A stretch of 33,079 bases of DNA from a virus. The notes under the pieces are model-generated. The model did not search any database, was not told where the DNA came from, and was given only the letters and a program-made list of their open reading frames with translations. The stretch covers positions 1 to 33,079 of IMG/VR virus record IMGVR_UViG_3300047319_000011; one strand, written 5' to 3'. Position numbers and translations under genes: made by a program. Positions 16,075-24,359 of the stretch are shown in pieces. The first letter of the stretch is position 1, and each line of letters starts with the position of its first letter.

Positions 16075-17012
16075 CCAGCAATCTGCACCGACTCCGATGC
16101 TTGGGCCGTTGCATCCACTGCCAGGCAAATCAGGTCTGTGTACCACTGCTGACCGCGCGTATCGCCCTCAGTCTCGCTGACAAGAACACGGTAGAAGCCT
16201 GCTGCTGTAGTTTGAGCTGCCGCAGATAACCCCGTGTAAGTCAAACCCTGCTGCACGACCGTCAGCGTATTGATGTCGGCCTGCTCAATCTGGACAAGGC
16301 AGCCCACACGAATCAGTGGGTTAAGAAGTGTTCGAGCCCGCACGCCATCTGCTGTAGCTTCCGGGATTCCAATAAGGCCAGTCGTCGATGAAAGCTTCAC
16401 CGCCTCGCCAGGCCTGTAGCCTGTCACCGGCACGATTACAACCTGCCCGTTCTGGATGCTCCAGCGGAAACCGTATTTGTTCGACCAGTCTCGAGCATAA
16501 TCGCGGCTCATTCCCCACAGCACCTTGCCGCGGGCGAGAGATTGCGCGGGGATGCCGCCGACCAGGCCATTGACGTCTGTGGCGTAAGGCAACTTCCCAT
16601 CAGTCGAGTTCTGCTGGAAGATTGCGGCCAGAACCTGCTCCGGCGTGCTGCCAGCCGCGATCGTCTGATTCAGCAGGCCAAAGTTATAGAACTCGTCGCC
16701 ATCGGCCGCCCAGATGTCGAGATACGAGTCGACATTGCGCTCACGCCCACGCATGAACTGCTTGATGGTTCCCTGAAACAGAATGCCGAAGTTGCCGGTT
16801 TCATATCCGGCCTGAAGCGTGATCGTCGTGAACTCACCCTGAATCTTTCTTACTGTCGAATCACTCAGGTTATAGACGCGGACATATAGTGTGTTTGGCG
16901 ATTGTGTATCGTGCTGGCGCGTCTCAAACTTGAAGCGAAGTTCGGACAGGTCCAGACCATCTGTCCCGGCAGAGACTATCAGAGTCGCTTTCCGTCCGAA
17001 TTGATCGCTCAC
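16071..17012 (-). CDS. Baseplate hub protein (gpD / gp44-like)
   Basis: The 313-residue protein opens with KATLIVSAGTDGLDLSELRFKFETRQHDTQSPN and LYVRVYNLSDSTVRKIQGEF, a beta region with Y-N-L-S that I associate with contractile-tail hub proteins. GTIKQFMRGRERNVDSYLDIWAADGDEF-type strands follow at about 81-108. Then there is a helical insert and a beta C-terminus (YTGLSAAAQTTAAGFYRVLVSETEGDTRG). It should form the hub between tube and spike. It overlaps the plug gene by 4 bp; its stop overlaps the convergent plus-strand gene. Confidence 0.75.
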   Translation of the reverse strand: MSDQFGRKATLIVSAGTDGLDLSELRFKFETRQHDTQSPNTLYVRVYNLSDSTVRKIQGEFTTITLQAGYETGNFGILFQGTIKQFMRGRERNVDSYLDIWAADGDEFYNFGLLNQTIAAGSTPEQVLAAIFQQNSTDGKLPYATDVNGLVGGIPAQSLARGKVLWGMSRDYARDWSNKYGFRWSIQNGQVVIVPVTGYRPGEAVKLSSTTGLIGIPEATADGVRARTLLNPLIRVGCLVQIEQADINTLTVVQQGLTYTGLSAAAQTTAAGFYRVLVSETEGDTRGQQWYTDLICLAVDATAQASESVQIAG

Positions 17013-17320
17013 GAGACTATCCAGTACAAGTGGCCCGTAGAGCCCAAGTCATCAAAAGTTGGCACAACATCTGGCGCATTGTCAGTCTGTGCCACCAGGC
17101 TCCCGCCGAACCCGAGATATGCGTATTGCTCAAGCAGATTAGCGCCCGTAACCATCGGGATTCCGCTAATCATCGGTGTGCCTGTTGCATCTGCAATATC
17201 AATCACCCAGCATGCCGATACCCAATTCCACTTGACCGTGAATTTATACGTCACGCCAGACAGTGAGATGTTGAACGTCTGCGGCGTTGGCGATAGCGGA
17301 ATCTCGTAATACGTCGTCAT
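17009..17320 (-). CDS. Baseplate plug-like protein (Pam3 gp18-like)
   Basis: The 103-residue protein starts MTTYYEIPLSPTPQTFNISL and has YKFTVKWNWVSACWVIDI at about 25-42 and a D-L-G-S-T-G-H-L-Y-W-I-V tail. This is the pattern of the small plug proteins of minimal myophage baseplates, which close the hub before infection. It sits between the Dit-like and hub genes, as in such phages, with 4-bp overlaps on both sides. Confidence 0.75.
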   Translation of the reverse strand: MTTYYEIPLSPTPQTFNISLSGVTYKFTVKWNWVSACWVIDIADATGTPMISGIPMVTGANLLEQYAYLGFGGSLVAQTDNAPDVVPTFDDLGSTGHLYWIVS

Positions 17321-18009
17321 GGCAGGGCGGATACGTTGATGTTGGGCGTCGGCACCGGGTAGGTAGTGCCCATATCAGATACTGCAGCATTCTTGCCTGG
17401 ATCAGCCATAACCGATGAATCGGGGACGGTCACGGTTTGCGTCTGCGCCATCAGAATCTGTTTGCAGCCGATCCGCACAATCAATGAGTTCTCGGCCTCC
17501 TTGTCCGTCGTCGTCGACAAGGACTTTATCAGCATGTTCTTGTAGGTGCGCTTACCGGTGTAGATCGTGAACAGGGTTCTAGCCCGGTAGAGCGTCAGCA
17601 GATTGCTATACGCCTGCTGAACGACAGATAGGCCGCCACTAAGCGACGTGAGCGCCGTGGCGACTCCAGATACGGCCTCTGCGGCTGCAACCAAAGTTCT
17701 GGCAGCGCCGTTCTGTGCCGCGGCGAATCCAGCCAAGGCACCTACAGCACTTGTCTGATTGGGGCTATTGGAAAACCCGTATGTCAGAATCAATTCTGCC
17801 GGCCTCACGAAGGCATGGTCGGCAATGACCGTGCCTTGCTCGACAGGATGCTCAGTGACCTCTAGCTCGTCCTGATGAACTTCCTCGAGAACTGCCTGAG
17901 CAACAATTGCCAATGTTCCATCCGCAAGGGACATACCGCGTTTTGGCTTGATGACCAGCAGTTGAAGCCCAATCTGAGCGCCGGACTCGAGAAATCCTAA
18001 AGCGCTCAT
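17317..18009 (-). CDS. Dit-like baseplate protein
   Basis: The 230-residue product has an N-terminal beta region including LEVTEHPVEQGTVIADHAFVRPAEL (about 49-73), which matches the Dit-like phage tail protein N-terminal domain. A helical Ala-rich segment (94-136) and a beta part with TLFTIYTGKRTYKNMLIKSL at about 145-164 follow. It probably joins the tail tube end to the hub. It lies directly after the tape measure gene and overlaps both neighbours by 4 bp. Confidence 0.78.
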   Translation of the reverse strand: MSALGFLESGAQIGLQLLVIKPKRGMSLADGTLAIVAQAVLEEVHQDELEVTEHPVEQGTVIADHAFVRPAELILTYGFSNSPNQTSAVGALAGFAAAQNGAARTLVAAAEAVSGVATALTSLSGGLSVVQQAYSNLLTLYRARTLFTIYTGKRTYKNMLIKSLSTTTDKEAENSLIVRIGCKQILMAQTQTVTVPDSSVMADPGKNAAVSDMGTTYPVPTPNINVSALP

Positions 18010-19586
18010 TGAACCGCTCCTGCGAAGTTTCTAACCATATCGCCGTTGACGCGGCCCTGTTCCCCGAGAACAGTGCGGGCCGTGCCGTGCGGATCCGGTG
18101 AGCCGTGGACGTGAATGTCGGTTTTCTGTTGAATCGTCACCGAACCACCAGCAGCCGATGCAGATCCAACCCCCAACTTGCCATATGCCGATCCGTTCTC
18201 GTGGGCAAAGATAGCCTGCGACAAAGAACCAAGCTGGCTTCCATTCAATACCTGATCAGGCGACAGCCCTAGCTTTTTTGCCACATCAGCAATGTAGGCC
18301 TGAGTATTGTTTTCATTGCCGGGCGCCCAACGAGATATGACTTTGCGAATCGTATCGAAGCCGCGTGCCGCATAGCTACGGAGCAGCGCCATCGTAGCCT
18401 GCATCCCGGTTTGCATATCAGCAAAGATCGCAAAACCCTTGTCATCTGCGCCGATGGCACCAGCGCTGTTTGCAAAACTGCCGGACCGAATATTCCCGGG
18501 GTTATTGTTACGGATACCGCGGGGCGATGATGAGGTGGGCGGCAATTCAATAACGGCGCCGAATGATTCTCCAGCTTGCCCCGCCTGAGATCCTCCAAAC
18601 AACCGCTCAGCCGCCTGGCGCTTCTTCCGAATCCAGGCAATGAATGGGCTATCACCCGTGTGATATCCATCTGCCGGTGTAGCAGTGCTGCTACCACCAA
18701 AAACACTTGCTATCTTCGCGATGCCGCCAGCAATATTGCCGATGACCTTGGCAACTTCCCAGGCCTTCGAGAGAAAGACATCGACGTCTTTGCCGACCTC
18801 ATCCCAGTTGATCTCAGAGACCCACTTCGCCACAGCCTCAAGGGCCGTTGCGATCTTCTGAGCCACCTTATCGGCGTTGCCTGCTTCCCACCGCTCAAAC
18901 TGGGCAACGATGGTTTGCAGGACCGGTGCCAGATGCTCCTGCAGCAACACCCAGAACAGATGAACGTCGGACAGCAGATCGCGGATTGAGTTATCGAAAT
19001 CCGTTCCTGCCTGCGCCGCCTGTTCCGGGTTGATGCCGAACGCACCAAGGTTAGCTCGATACCGGTCCTGGGCCGCCTGAATCTTCGGCAGTCCATTTTC
19101 TAGCATCAGCAGCGTATCGGGATCGATGCCGAACAGGCCTGCATATTGCGCCGCGATGTACGGCTGCATCTGCTTCATCTTGCCGACGAAGCCCTGGAAC
19201 TGCTCGAGGGGGCCGTTGCCGGTTACGCCTAGCTGCTGGAGCAGCCCGTTCATGCCGGGATTCAGCCGCAGAGTGCGCGTGAAGCCTTCGAGCGACGTCT
19301 GCGCCTGGTCGGCAGTTAATCCGATCTGACCTGCGGCATAGCGCAACGCCATGAGGTTGCCGACCGTCTCGCCTGTACGCTGCGATGCATAGTACAGGCG
19401 CTCCATCTCTCCTGAGATGATTTTGACGCCGGCCACAACTGCGCCGGCTGTAGCGACAATCGCGGCACCAAGTCCCATCACCATCTTGGTGACGGACGCC
19501 AGTGAAGCGGTGAATTTCTTCAGGCTGGTTTCATCGGTCTTGTAGCCGATAGAAACCATGAACTCCCTAATGACGTCTTCGTTCAT
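18006..19586 (-). CDS. Tape measure protein with C-terminal lysozyme-like domain
   Basis: The 526-residue protein has a helical N-terminal part with a hydrophobic segment at about 34-58. Two further helical regions with amphipathic stretches (to about 300) follow. A domain at about 356-475 starts GIRNNNPGNIRSG and contains FAIFADMQTGMQATMALLRSY, a peptidoglycan-degrading lysozyme-like module found in phage structural proteins. The end holds DIHVHGSPDPHG. It fixes tail length and may open the wall on entry. It is short for this role, so a short tail is expected. It overlaps the chaperone extension by 4 bp. Confidence 0.85.
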   Translation of the reverse strand: MNEDVIREFMVSIGYKTDETSLKKFTASLASVTKMVMGLGAAIVATAGAVVAGVKIISGEMERLYYASQRTGETVGNLMALRYAAGQIGLTADQAQTSLEGFTRTLRLNPGMNGLLQQLGVTGNGPLEQFQGFVGKMKQMQPYIAAQYAGLFGIDPDTLLMLENGLPKIQAAQDRYRANLGAFGINPEQAAQAGTDFDNSIRDLLSDVHLFWVLLQEHLAPVLQTIVAQFERWEAGNADKVAQKIATALEAVAKWVSEINWDEVGKDVDVFLSKAWEVAKVIGNIAGGIAKIASVFGGSSTATPADGYHTGDSPFIAWIRKKRQAAERLFGGSQAGQAGESFGAVIELPPTSSSPRGIRNNNPGNIRSGSFANSAGAIGADDKGFAIFADMQTGMQATMALLRSYAARGFDTIRKVISRWAPGNENNTQAYIADVAKKLGLSPDQVLNGSQLGSLSQAIFAHENGSAYGKLGVGSASAAGGSVTIQQKTDIHVHGSPDPHGTARTVLGEQGRVNGDMVRNFAGAVQ

Positions 19587-19813
19587 TTCCGGCTTTCCAT
19601 GTATGCCTGAATGCGGCGCTCGTTCTCGTTTTTAACGCTGAGCGCATCGACAAGAAGCGCGATGTCAGCCAGATCAACAGTTCCGTCGATCAATGATTCA
19701 TACTTGATCAACCCCTCCATGACAGGCAGAAGTAACCAGTCTTCTCCATCTGGAAGCGAGGCGAGGCTTACGCCACTCAGGCCGCCACCTGAGAAGTCAG
19801 CGACGACCCTGCG
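19583..19813 (-). CDS. Tail assembly chaperone, -1 frame extension (DUF6889-like)
   Basis: This frame continues from the slippery site and encodes about 76 residues, SRRVVADFSGGGL through DWLLLPVMEGLIKYESLIDG to NENERRIQAYMESRK. The DWLLLPVMEG-Y-ESLIDG pattern matches the small proteins usually found between tail chaperone and tape measure (DUF6889-like). No suitable start codon precedes the conserved Trp, so expression as a -1 fusion with the chaperone (198 residues in total) is likely. The stop overlaps the tape measure start by 4 bp. Confidence 0.7.
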   Translation of the reverse strand, partial: RRVVADFSGGGLSGVSLASLPDGEDWLLLPVMEGLIKYESLIDGTVDLADIALLVDALSVKNENERRIQAYMESRK

Positions 19814-20178
19814 GGAAAAAAACTCCCGAGATTTCCCTGAATGACGGCGACGGTCAGTTGCAGCATCTGCGCCATATCGATGTCCTGAAACATCAGGCCG
19901 CCGTTGCGGACCATGACGCTGGCCCACTGGTTATTGCTCTGGCGCTGGACGGCGGCGAGGCATGTGTCGATCACGTAATCCGTGTCTTCATCCGACATCT
20001 TCGACAGCGCTTCAGCGATCGGCGCCACCAGCTCGGCAAATCCCTTAGATTCGCCTTGCAACGCACCGCCCAGGCCTGCGAGCAATGGAGCCAGCCGGCG
20101 GGCAACGTGAAACTGCTTTTTGGCATCGAGGCGGCCGATTCGGTATTGCTGCCCGCCAACGTCGATCAAGTCACTCAT
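19777..20178 (-). CDS. Tail assembly chaperone, short form
   Basis: The 133-residue product starts MSDLIDVGGQQYRIGRLDAKKQFHVARRL and is mostly helical, with FAELVAPIAEALSKMSDEDTDYVIDTCL at about 47-74. It resembles contractile-tail phage tail assembly chaperones, which bind the tape measure during tube assembly. Near its end the codons AGT TTT TTT CCC contain a T TTT TTT heptamer. Ribosomes slipping there would add the -1 extension. The position between tube and tape measure is exactly that of gpG/gpGT-type chaperones. Confidence 0.85.
   Translation of the reverse strand: MSDLIDVGGQQYRIGRLDAKKQFHVARRLAPLLAGLGGALQGESKGFAELVAPIAEALSKMSDEDTDYVIDTCLAAVQRQSNNQWASVMVRNGGLMFQDIDMAQMLQLTVAVIQGNLGSFFPAGSSLTSQVAA
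19813..19819 (-). promoter_or_regulatory. T TTT TTT slippery site for -1 frameshifting
   Basis: In the chaperone frame the seven T are read as T-TTT-TTT. A one-base backward slip keeps both codons paired and leads into the open extension frame that ends at the tape measure start. I did not find an obvious strong downstream stem-loop by eye. Confidence 0.75.
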
Positions 20179-20180
20179 GA

Positions 20181-20624
20181 TCAGGTACCTGCAGCCAATG
20201 CAGGATCCACGATGCCCGCGTTAAATTCCCATTCGATCGTGCCGGCTTCCTTGGCGTAATCGTTCTTCGGAAACTTGGTAAAGGCGACCAGCTGACAGGT
20301 GTACACGTCGCCGCGGATCGTGTCCGACGCGGTGAATATGTTTTGCCCCCAGTTGGCCGAGCTCGTGCGCTGGAAGTTGTACATCGCCGACAAAAGGGCG
20401 TTCGTTGACGAAGTCTTCTGCAGGCGAATGGTTAGCTTGCCAGCCTTGCTCGCATTCAGGCTGTGCATCGGCGTCCCGTCTGCGCCGATCTTCATGTTGT
20501 CGGCCTCTTCGGTGAATTCGACCGAGAAACCTTCTTCTGCGATGCCCGCGCCAGATCCCAAGGAGATTGCACCACCAGGGCCGATCAGCGAGGCATTGAA
20601 ATTCAGAAATGAGTAGGTTGCCAT
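20181..20624 (-). CDS. Tail tube protein (DUF3277-like)
   Basis: The 147-residue protein starts MATYSFLNFNASLIGPGGAISLGSG and has GFSVEFTEEADNMKIGADGTPMHSLNASKAGKLTIRL, then NDYAKEAGTIEWEFNAG near the end. The G-A-D-G-x-x-M-H-S, K-A-G-x-x-T-[IV]-R-L and E-W-x-F-x-A-G elements are hallmarks of the tube family of DUF3383 phages. It forms the inner tube. The start has AAGGA 6 nt ahead; a TTG one codon earlier is less likely. It lies directly after the sheath gene. Confidence 0.88.
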   Translation of the reverse strand: MATYSFLNFNASLIGPGGAISLGSGAGIAEEGFSVEFTEEADNMKIGADGTPMHSLNASKAGKLTIRLQKTSSTNALLSAMYNFQRTSSANWGQNIFTASDTIRGDVYTCQLVAFTKFPKNDYAKEAGTIEWEFNAGIVDPALAAGT

Positions 20625-20633
20625 CAATGATCC

Positions 20634-22445
20634 TTACTGGTTGACCGTGATTGCGATATTTGCGCTATGGATTGCGCCCGCTTCCTTGGCTGCGATCTGG
20701 AATGCGACGGACTTGCGTGCCGCCCGATTAGCCTGGTTCTGGGTAGCGATCGGAGGTGCGAACACGTAAAAGCCCTTCGGCATGTAATCGCCTTCATTCA
20801 GCGTGCCGAAGCCCGACGAATTCCACGTACCAGGAGCCAGGAAGCCGTTGGTCACGTACTGCGCACAGACCTGCTCCATCGTCGTCAGGATCAGGTGATT
20901 GCCAGCGTCCGTTTGCGGGATCTTGGTCGTCGACGTGTACAGCAGGTTGAACACCGCGTTCTGGATGTCGATCGCCAGGTTGTCGGCGCCCATCACGGAA
21001 TCGATGAAGTCGCCAGAGCAGCACACGCCCTGCTCGATGATCGCGGTGTTGTTGTCGTAGGCCACAAACACGTTGCAGTTGAATGCTTCGAGCGCATTTG
21101 CCTGCGTCGTGTTGATGTTCTCGGCAACGATGCCCGGCTCCTGCTTGAACTTCAGCGTGATAACCGTGTTGTTGCCGGTATAGTCCGTTGTCAGGATGCG
21201 GGCGAGCAGCGAGACGGCGGCATAGGCATTCGAACTCGAGTACTGGACAGCTGTCTTCTTGTAACCGGCCAGCTTCAGCTGATAGGCAATGTTCGTCGTA
21301 TCGCTCGCGACCAGTACCGCCGCCTCCTGCGTCGACACGCCGTAGAAATGCTTGGTCGTCGTTGCTTCGATATACGGCGCGATCAACAGGTGATCTGCAT
21401 CGATTGCGGACGGAACCGTGACGGCATACCATTGCTGGCCGTAGTTCTGGTCGAACAGGGTAACTGCCGACAGTGCAGATTCAGCAGCGATGCCTTGCGA
21501 GACATACGCGCCGGACGATGCCGCGGTCATGCCGAGCATGGCCGAAATGTCAGTTCCACTGCCACCGGTCAGTGTGGCGCCAGAAGGCGTAGCCACCGAT
21601 GCGGCCAGCGTGAACGTGTTGCCCGCCGCGCCGGGCGTCTTGTAGACGATCTGGAGCGCTGTGCTCGCCTGATTGACCGAGTAGGTCGCCTTGGAAAGGT
21701 TGACGTCTGCCGACTGGTTCAGGAATGTGACGGCGTTCGCAAGCGTCGCCGCAAGCGTCGCGCCGATCAGGATCTGGTTGCCGGTCGTCAGCGAAGTGAC
21801 GAACGTTACGGCAGTGCCGCCGATCGTGATCGTGGCTGCTGCGCTGGGATTCACGGCGAACGTGATCGAGCCAAAAGCAGTCGGCGCAGTGGCGAAACTC
21901 AGAGTCGACGCTACACCGGTCATGCCATCCGTGATTTGGAACTGCTGGAACGTCGAATTCCAGACGCACGTCGAACCTGCGACAGCCGCAGCCAGAGCCG
22001 TCTGGATTAATGCCGCGATGCCGTTCAGGTTCGTCGACGTGCCGAAGCTGGCCGGCGAGATCGTGTAAGGCGAGCCGTTGATCGTGATCGAGAATGCGGG
22101 CGTAGTGACGGCATTCCACGCGGCTATCGATTGCTGCGCAGCAGACAGGGTGGCGCCGAACAACTGCGCGGCCACCGCGGTCTTCGCCCAGCGGCCAACC
22201 ATGACCGAGGCGGGCTGGGGGGCCTGCTCAAACCACAGGACGGCAGCCTTATATTCCTCGGCGCTCGTGCCGAAGTCGGTAGCCAGATCCGCAATATCGG
22301 AATAGGTGCGGAAACGCGACACAGGGTCGATGACGTTCGACGTCCCGAGAATCAGCAGCGTTGAGGTATTTTGCGACTGAGCAGCGCTCTGCGTGAGGGT
22401 GATCGTCGCATTGACCAACCGGCTGACTGGAAGGGTGTTCGCCAT
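20634..22445 (-). CDS. Tail sheath protein (DUF3383) with inserted domain
   Basis: The 603-residue protein shows the DUF3383 sheath pattern. Early is VSRLVNATITLTQSAAQ and RFRTYSDIADLATDFG (45-60), then ALWFEQ-type and VGRW (83-86). Late are KFKQEPGIVAENINTTQANALEAFNCNVFV and GFYVFAPP. It is longer than usual. Residues about 191-295 (TITIGGTAVTFV, GNQILIGATLAATLANAVTFLN) look like an inserted beta module, since the canonical order STLSFATAP ... GTDISAMLGMT is interrupted exactly there. The N-terminal ATG follows GGGA. It forms the contractile sheath around the tube. Confidence 0.88.
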   Translation of the reverse strand: MANTLPVSRLVNATITLTQSAAQSQNTSTLLILGTSNVIDPVSRFRTYSDIADLATDFGTSAEEYKAAVLWFEQAPQPASVMVGRWAKTAVAAQLFGATLSAAQQSIAAWNAVTTPAFSITINGSPYTISPASFGTSTNLNGIAALIQTALAAAVAGSTCVWNSTFQQFQITDGMTGVASTLSFATAPTAFGSITFAVNPSAAATITIGGTAVTFVTSLTTGNQILIGATLAATLANAVTFLNQSADVNLSKATYSVNQASTALQIVYKTPGAAGNTFTLAASVATPSGATLTGGSGTDISAMLGMTAASSGAYVSQGIAAESALSAVTLFDQNYGQQWYAVTVPSAIDADHLLIAPYIEATTTKHFYGVSTQEAAVLVASDTTNIAYQLKLAGYKKTAVQYSSSNAYAAVSLLARILTTDYTGNNTVITLKFKQEPGIVAENINTTQANALEAFNCNVFVAYDNNTAIIEQGVCCSGDFIDSVMGADNLAIDIQNAVFNLLYTSTTKIPQTDAGNHLILTTMEQVCAQYVTNGFLAPGTWNSSGFGTLNEGDYMPKGFYVFAPPIATQNQANRAARKSVAFQIAAKEAGAIHSANIAITVNQ

Positions 22446-22461
22446 GTGTGCGTCCCAAAAG

Positions 22462-22484
22462 AAAAAGCCCGCTTAAGGCGGGCT
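22462..22484 (-). terminator. Intrinsic terminator before the sheath gene
   Basis: AGCCCGC pairs with GCGGGCT (7 bp) around a 5-nt loop and five T follow on the minus strand. It lies 22 nt after the tail terminator gene and splits connector genes from tail genes. Confidence 0.8.
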
Positions 22485-22506
22485 CTGAAATTTGCTAAGA
22501 GAGGGG

Positions 22507-23088
22507 TTATTGCTGGACGACGATGTCAGTCGTTACGCTATCTGCTTCAAGCGTCCCATCAGCCGACAGGATGTTCAGGACCGGGTATGCGCGCACCACC
22601 TGGCGGCGTAGCCTGAGATTCAGGTCATACCGCTTTACCCATTGCTGATTGATGAGTTCCGGCGCGGCGGTGATCTTCTTGGCCTCAAGCACATCGAAGC
22701 CGGCGCCCATCAGCGCCTCGCGATTCTGCGCAATGTAGAGACCGTTTCGCGCGAGCTTTGCATAGCCCATGCTATTCGGGCCGTAGAAACTCGCCAGCAC
22801 ATTAAGCGTCTCGTGCTGGTAGAAATTGTCCTGCCCGTTGCCAGATGACTTATGAATGACCGCGGGATAATCGTCGGGATCGTCCTCGGTCAGGCCAATC
22901 GCGCACCAGTTTTCAGTCGGTTCAGGCTGTTTTGGAACGGTGGGTTGCCAGCGCGGGCGAACCATATTCCCTGGCAGTCCGGTCAGACCTACGACAAGTT
23001 GCTGGAATACAGCGTCAAGCGCAGCGTCTTCAAGCGGAGGCGAACTCGACAGCGGCAGGATGTAGCCGCCAGTCGATGAATCGTTCAT
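22507..23088 (-). CDS. Neck/tail terminator-like protein (LIC_12616 type)
   Basis: The 193-residue product has LEDAALDAVFQQLVVGLTGLPGNMVRPRWQP at about 19-49, NWCAIGLTEDDPDDYPAVIH at about 60-79 and YQHETLNVLASFYGP at about 90-104. That is the pattern of the family of phage neck terminator proteins that end tail growth and link it to the head. A helix EADSVTTDIVVQQ closes it. It sits between the adaptor and sheath genes, as expected. Confidence 0.78.
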   Translation of the reverse strand: MNDSSTGGYILPLSSSPPLEDAALDAVFQQLVVGLTGLPGNMVRPRWQPTVPKQPEPTENWCAIGLTEDDPDDYPAVIHKSSGNGQDNFYQHETLNVLASFYGPNSMGYAKLARNGLYIAQNREALMGAGFDVLEAKKITAAPELINQQWVKRYDLNLRLRRQVVRAYPVLNILSADGTLEADSVTTDIVVQQ

Positions 23089-23089
23089 G

Positions 23090-23464
23090 TCATCCTCCCG
23101 ACAGCGGAATCAGTTCGCAGTTCGCCGCAGTGAAGCCGATGCCGAAACGGGACCAGTCTCCAACATTCGTCACGGTGTAACTGCGACCGTTCCACGTCAC
23201 TATGTCAGCGTCCTGTCCATTGTCGCCAGCCTGCAGCAGGAAGCGGCTATGCACGGTGATCGAGCCTTGAATGCGCGATCCTTCTGCCAGGCGCATCAAC
23301 AGGTCGCCCGTATTGTTGGTCACCACGCCATAGAAGGGCGTCGATATTGCGCTGTCCGTCGCGATGCCGTTGTCATCCACGGTCTGCGTTTGCCGCGCAC
23401 AGACGAGGCTATCCACGAAATCCGGATCGAGCAGGATTTCGGAGACGTCTAAAAGTGGGGGCAT
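23090..23464 (-). CDS. Head-tail connector protein, unknown family
   Basis: The 124-residue protein starts MPPLLDVSEILLDPDFVDSL, has GVVTNNTGDLLMRLAEGSRIQGSITV at about 46-71 and W-N-G-R-S-Y-T-V-T-N-V near the end. Position between gp10-like and tail terminator genes, and size, suggest a head-tail joining protein of the XkdH-like kind. The chosen ATG starts 4 nt after the upstream stop and has only a weak ribosome site; a longer frame upstream overlaps the gp10-like gene and is less likely. The family is not firmly recognised. Confidence 0.65.
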   Translation of the reverse strand: MPPLLDVSEILLDPDFVDSLVCARQTQTVDDNGIATDSAISTPFYGVVTNNTGDLLMRLAEGSRIQGSITVHSRFLLQAGDNGQDADIVTWNGRSYTVTNVGDWSRFGIGFTAANCELIPLSGG

Positions 23465-23468
23465 GGCG

Positions 23469-23951
23469 CTATTTGTTTCTGATGACGTGCGTGACTGAAT
23501 TGCGTAGTTGCGCGGTATCCACAAGAGTGTTTTCACGCGTCACGCCGCGGCGGCGCCTTGCCTCGAGTGTTGAGTCGGCGAGCTTCGGTTGAATATTGCT
23601 GTTGATTTTGGCTTTGACTGACATCTCTGCGGTCAAGCCTGCGGCGGTGAGCGCTGCATCTGCGCCGGATGGATTACCGCTTAACGCAGCGGTGGCGCCT
23701 TTCTTAAGGCGCTCCGCGCATTGAGTCTGGACATCCTGCACACCCGGGACAAGCCACGGCCGGGCGGGGATGTTCTTCGCCGGCGATCCCTTGTCGAGGA
23801 TATAGCCGATCTGCGCATTGCTGATCGGCGCTTCCTTGCGCTCTGGTGCGCTGTCGGGGATGCCAACCAGCACGTCTTTGCCGGAGAGCCTGTTGATGGC
23901 GTCGATGATGGCCTGCATATTATCGACCGTCATCGTTGCGCCAGATTTCAT
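23469..23951 (-). CDS. HK97 gp10-like / virion morphogenesis protein
   Basis: The 160-residue product starts MKSGATMTVDNMQ and contains DVLVGIPDSAPERKEAPISNAQIGYILDKGSPAKNIPARPWLVPGV at about 26-71. The N-x-x-[IL]-x-x-x-[LM]-x-x-G-[ST] and [IP]-P-A-R-P-[WF]-L pattern is the mark of gp10-like neck proteins. The C-terminus (TLVDTAQLRNSVTHVIRNK) is also typical. It takes part in head completion. GAGG lies about 5 nt before the start; an ATG six codons downstream is an alternative. Confidence 0.85.
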   Translation of the reverse strand: MKSGATMTVDNMQAIIDAINRLSGKDVLVGIPDSAPERKEAPISNAQIGYILDKGSPAKNIPARPWLVPGVQDVQTQCAERLKKGATAALSGNPSGADAALTAAGLTAEMSVKAKINSNIQPKLADSTLEARRRRGVTRENTLVDTAQLRNSVTHVIRNK

Positions 23952-23957
23952 GTTGCC

Positions 23958-24359
23958 TCAACAATGCCCGTTGATCTGAAGACCCCCCGCGCCGAACATG
24001 CGGGCGAGGCTTAAATACCGAATACCGTACGAGGTAAGCGCCCAAAATCCTGCGCCATCTAGCGCCGCGGCGCCCGTGTCGTAGCTCGTGCTGACCTTGT
24101 CAACAGCCTTCGCAGAGGTCGGTCCGGTCATTGTGCCGGGAACGCCTCCAACTGCTGCAGCAGTCTGGTCGCGTACCGACAGCGCCAGATGGTGCGCCGT
24201 AACCAGCTCGATACCGATGTTGGTCAACTCCACCCATCGGTCAGCATTGACGAGCGATGTAGCCACCGTCAGCCACGTCTGGACCAACGAATCTGGGTAG
24301 GTGGTCGCGTCCGAGAACTCAGGAAAGTCCGAACGTAGCTGGGCAGGAGTGACGGTCAT
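23958..24359 (-). CDS. DUF4054 head-tail connector protein
   Basis: The 133-residue protein begins MTVTPAQLRSDFPEFSDATTYPDSLVQTWLTVA and carries IGIELVTAHHLALS at about 49-62 and DTGAAALDGAGFWALTSYGIRYLSL at about 94-118. This is the DUF4054 pattern of connector subunits that dock below the portal. The start overlaps the stop of the AT-hook-like small gene by 4 bp. Confidence 0.9.
   Translation of the reverse strand: MTVTPAQLRSDFPEFSDATTYPDSLVQTWLTVATSLVNADRWVELTNIGIELVTAHHLALSVRDQTAAAVGGVPGTMTGPTSAKAVDKVSTSYDTGAAALDGAGFWALTSYGIRYLSLARMFGAGGLQINGHC

Noticed and set aside
19583-19927. Independent start for the chaperone extension frame
   Set aside because: The upstream part of this frame only mirrors the chaperone gene, and the first ATG after it would remove the conserved DWLLLPV segment.
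20667-22010. 447-codon plus-strand frame opposite the sheath gene
   Set aside because: Arg-rich, low-complexity translation without domains; it mirrors the codon pattern of the sheath gene on the other strand.
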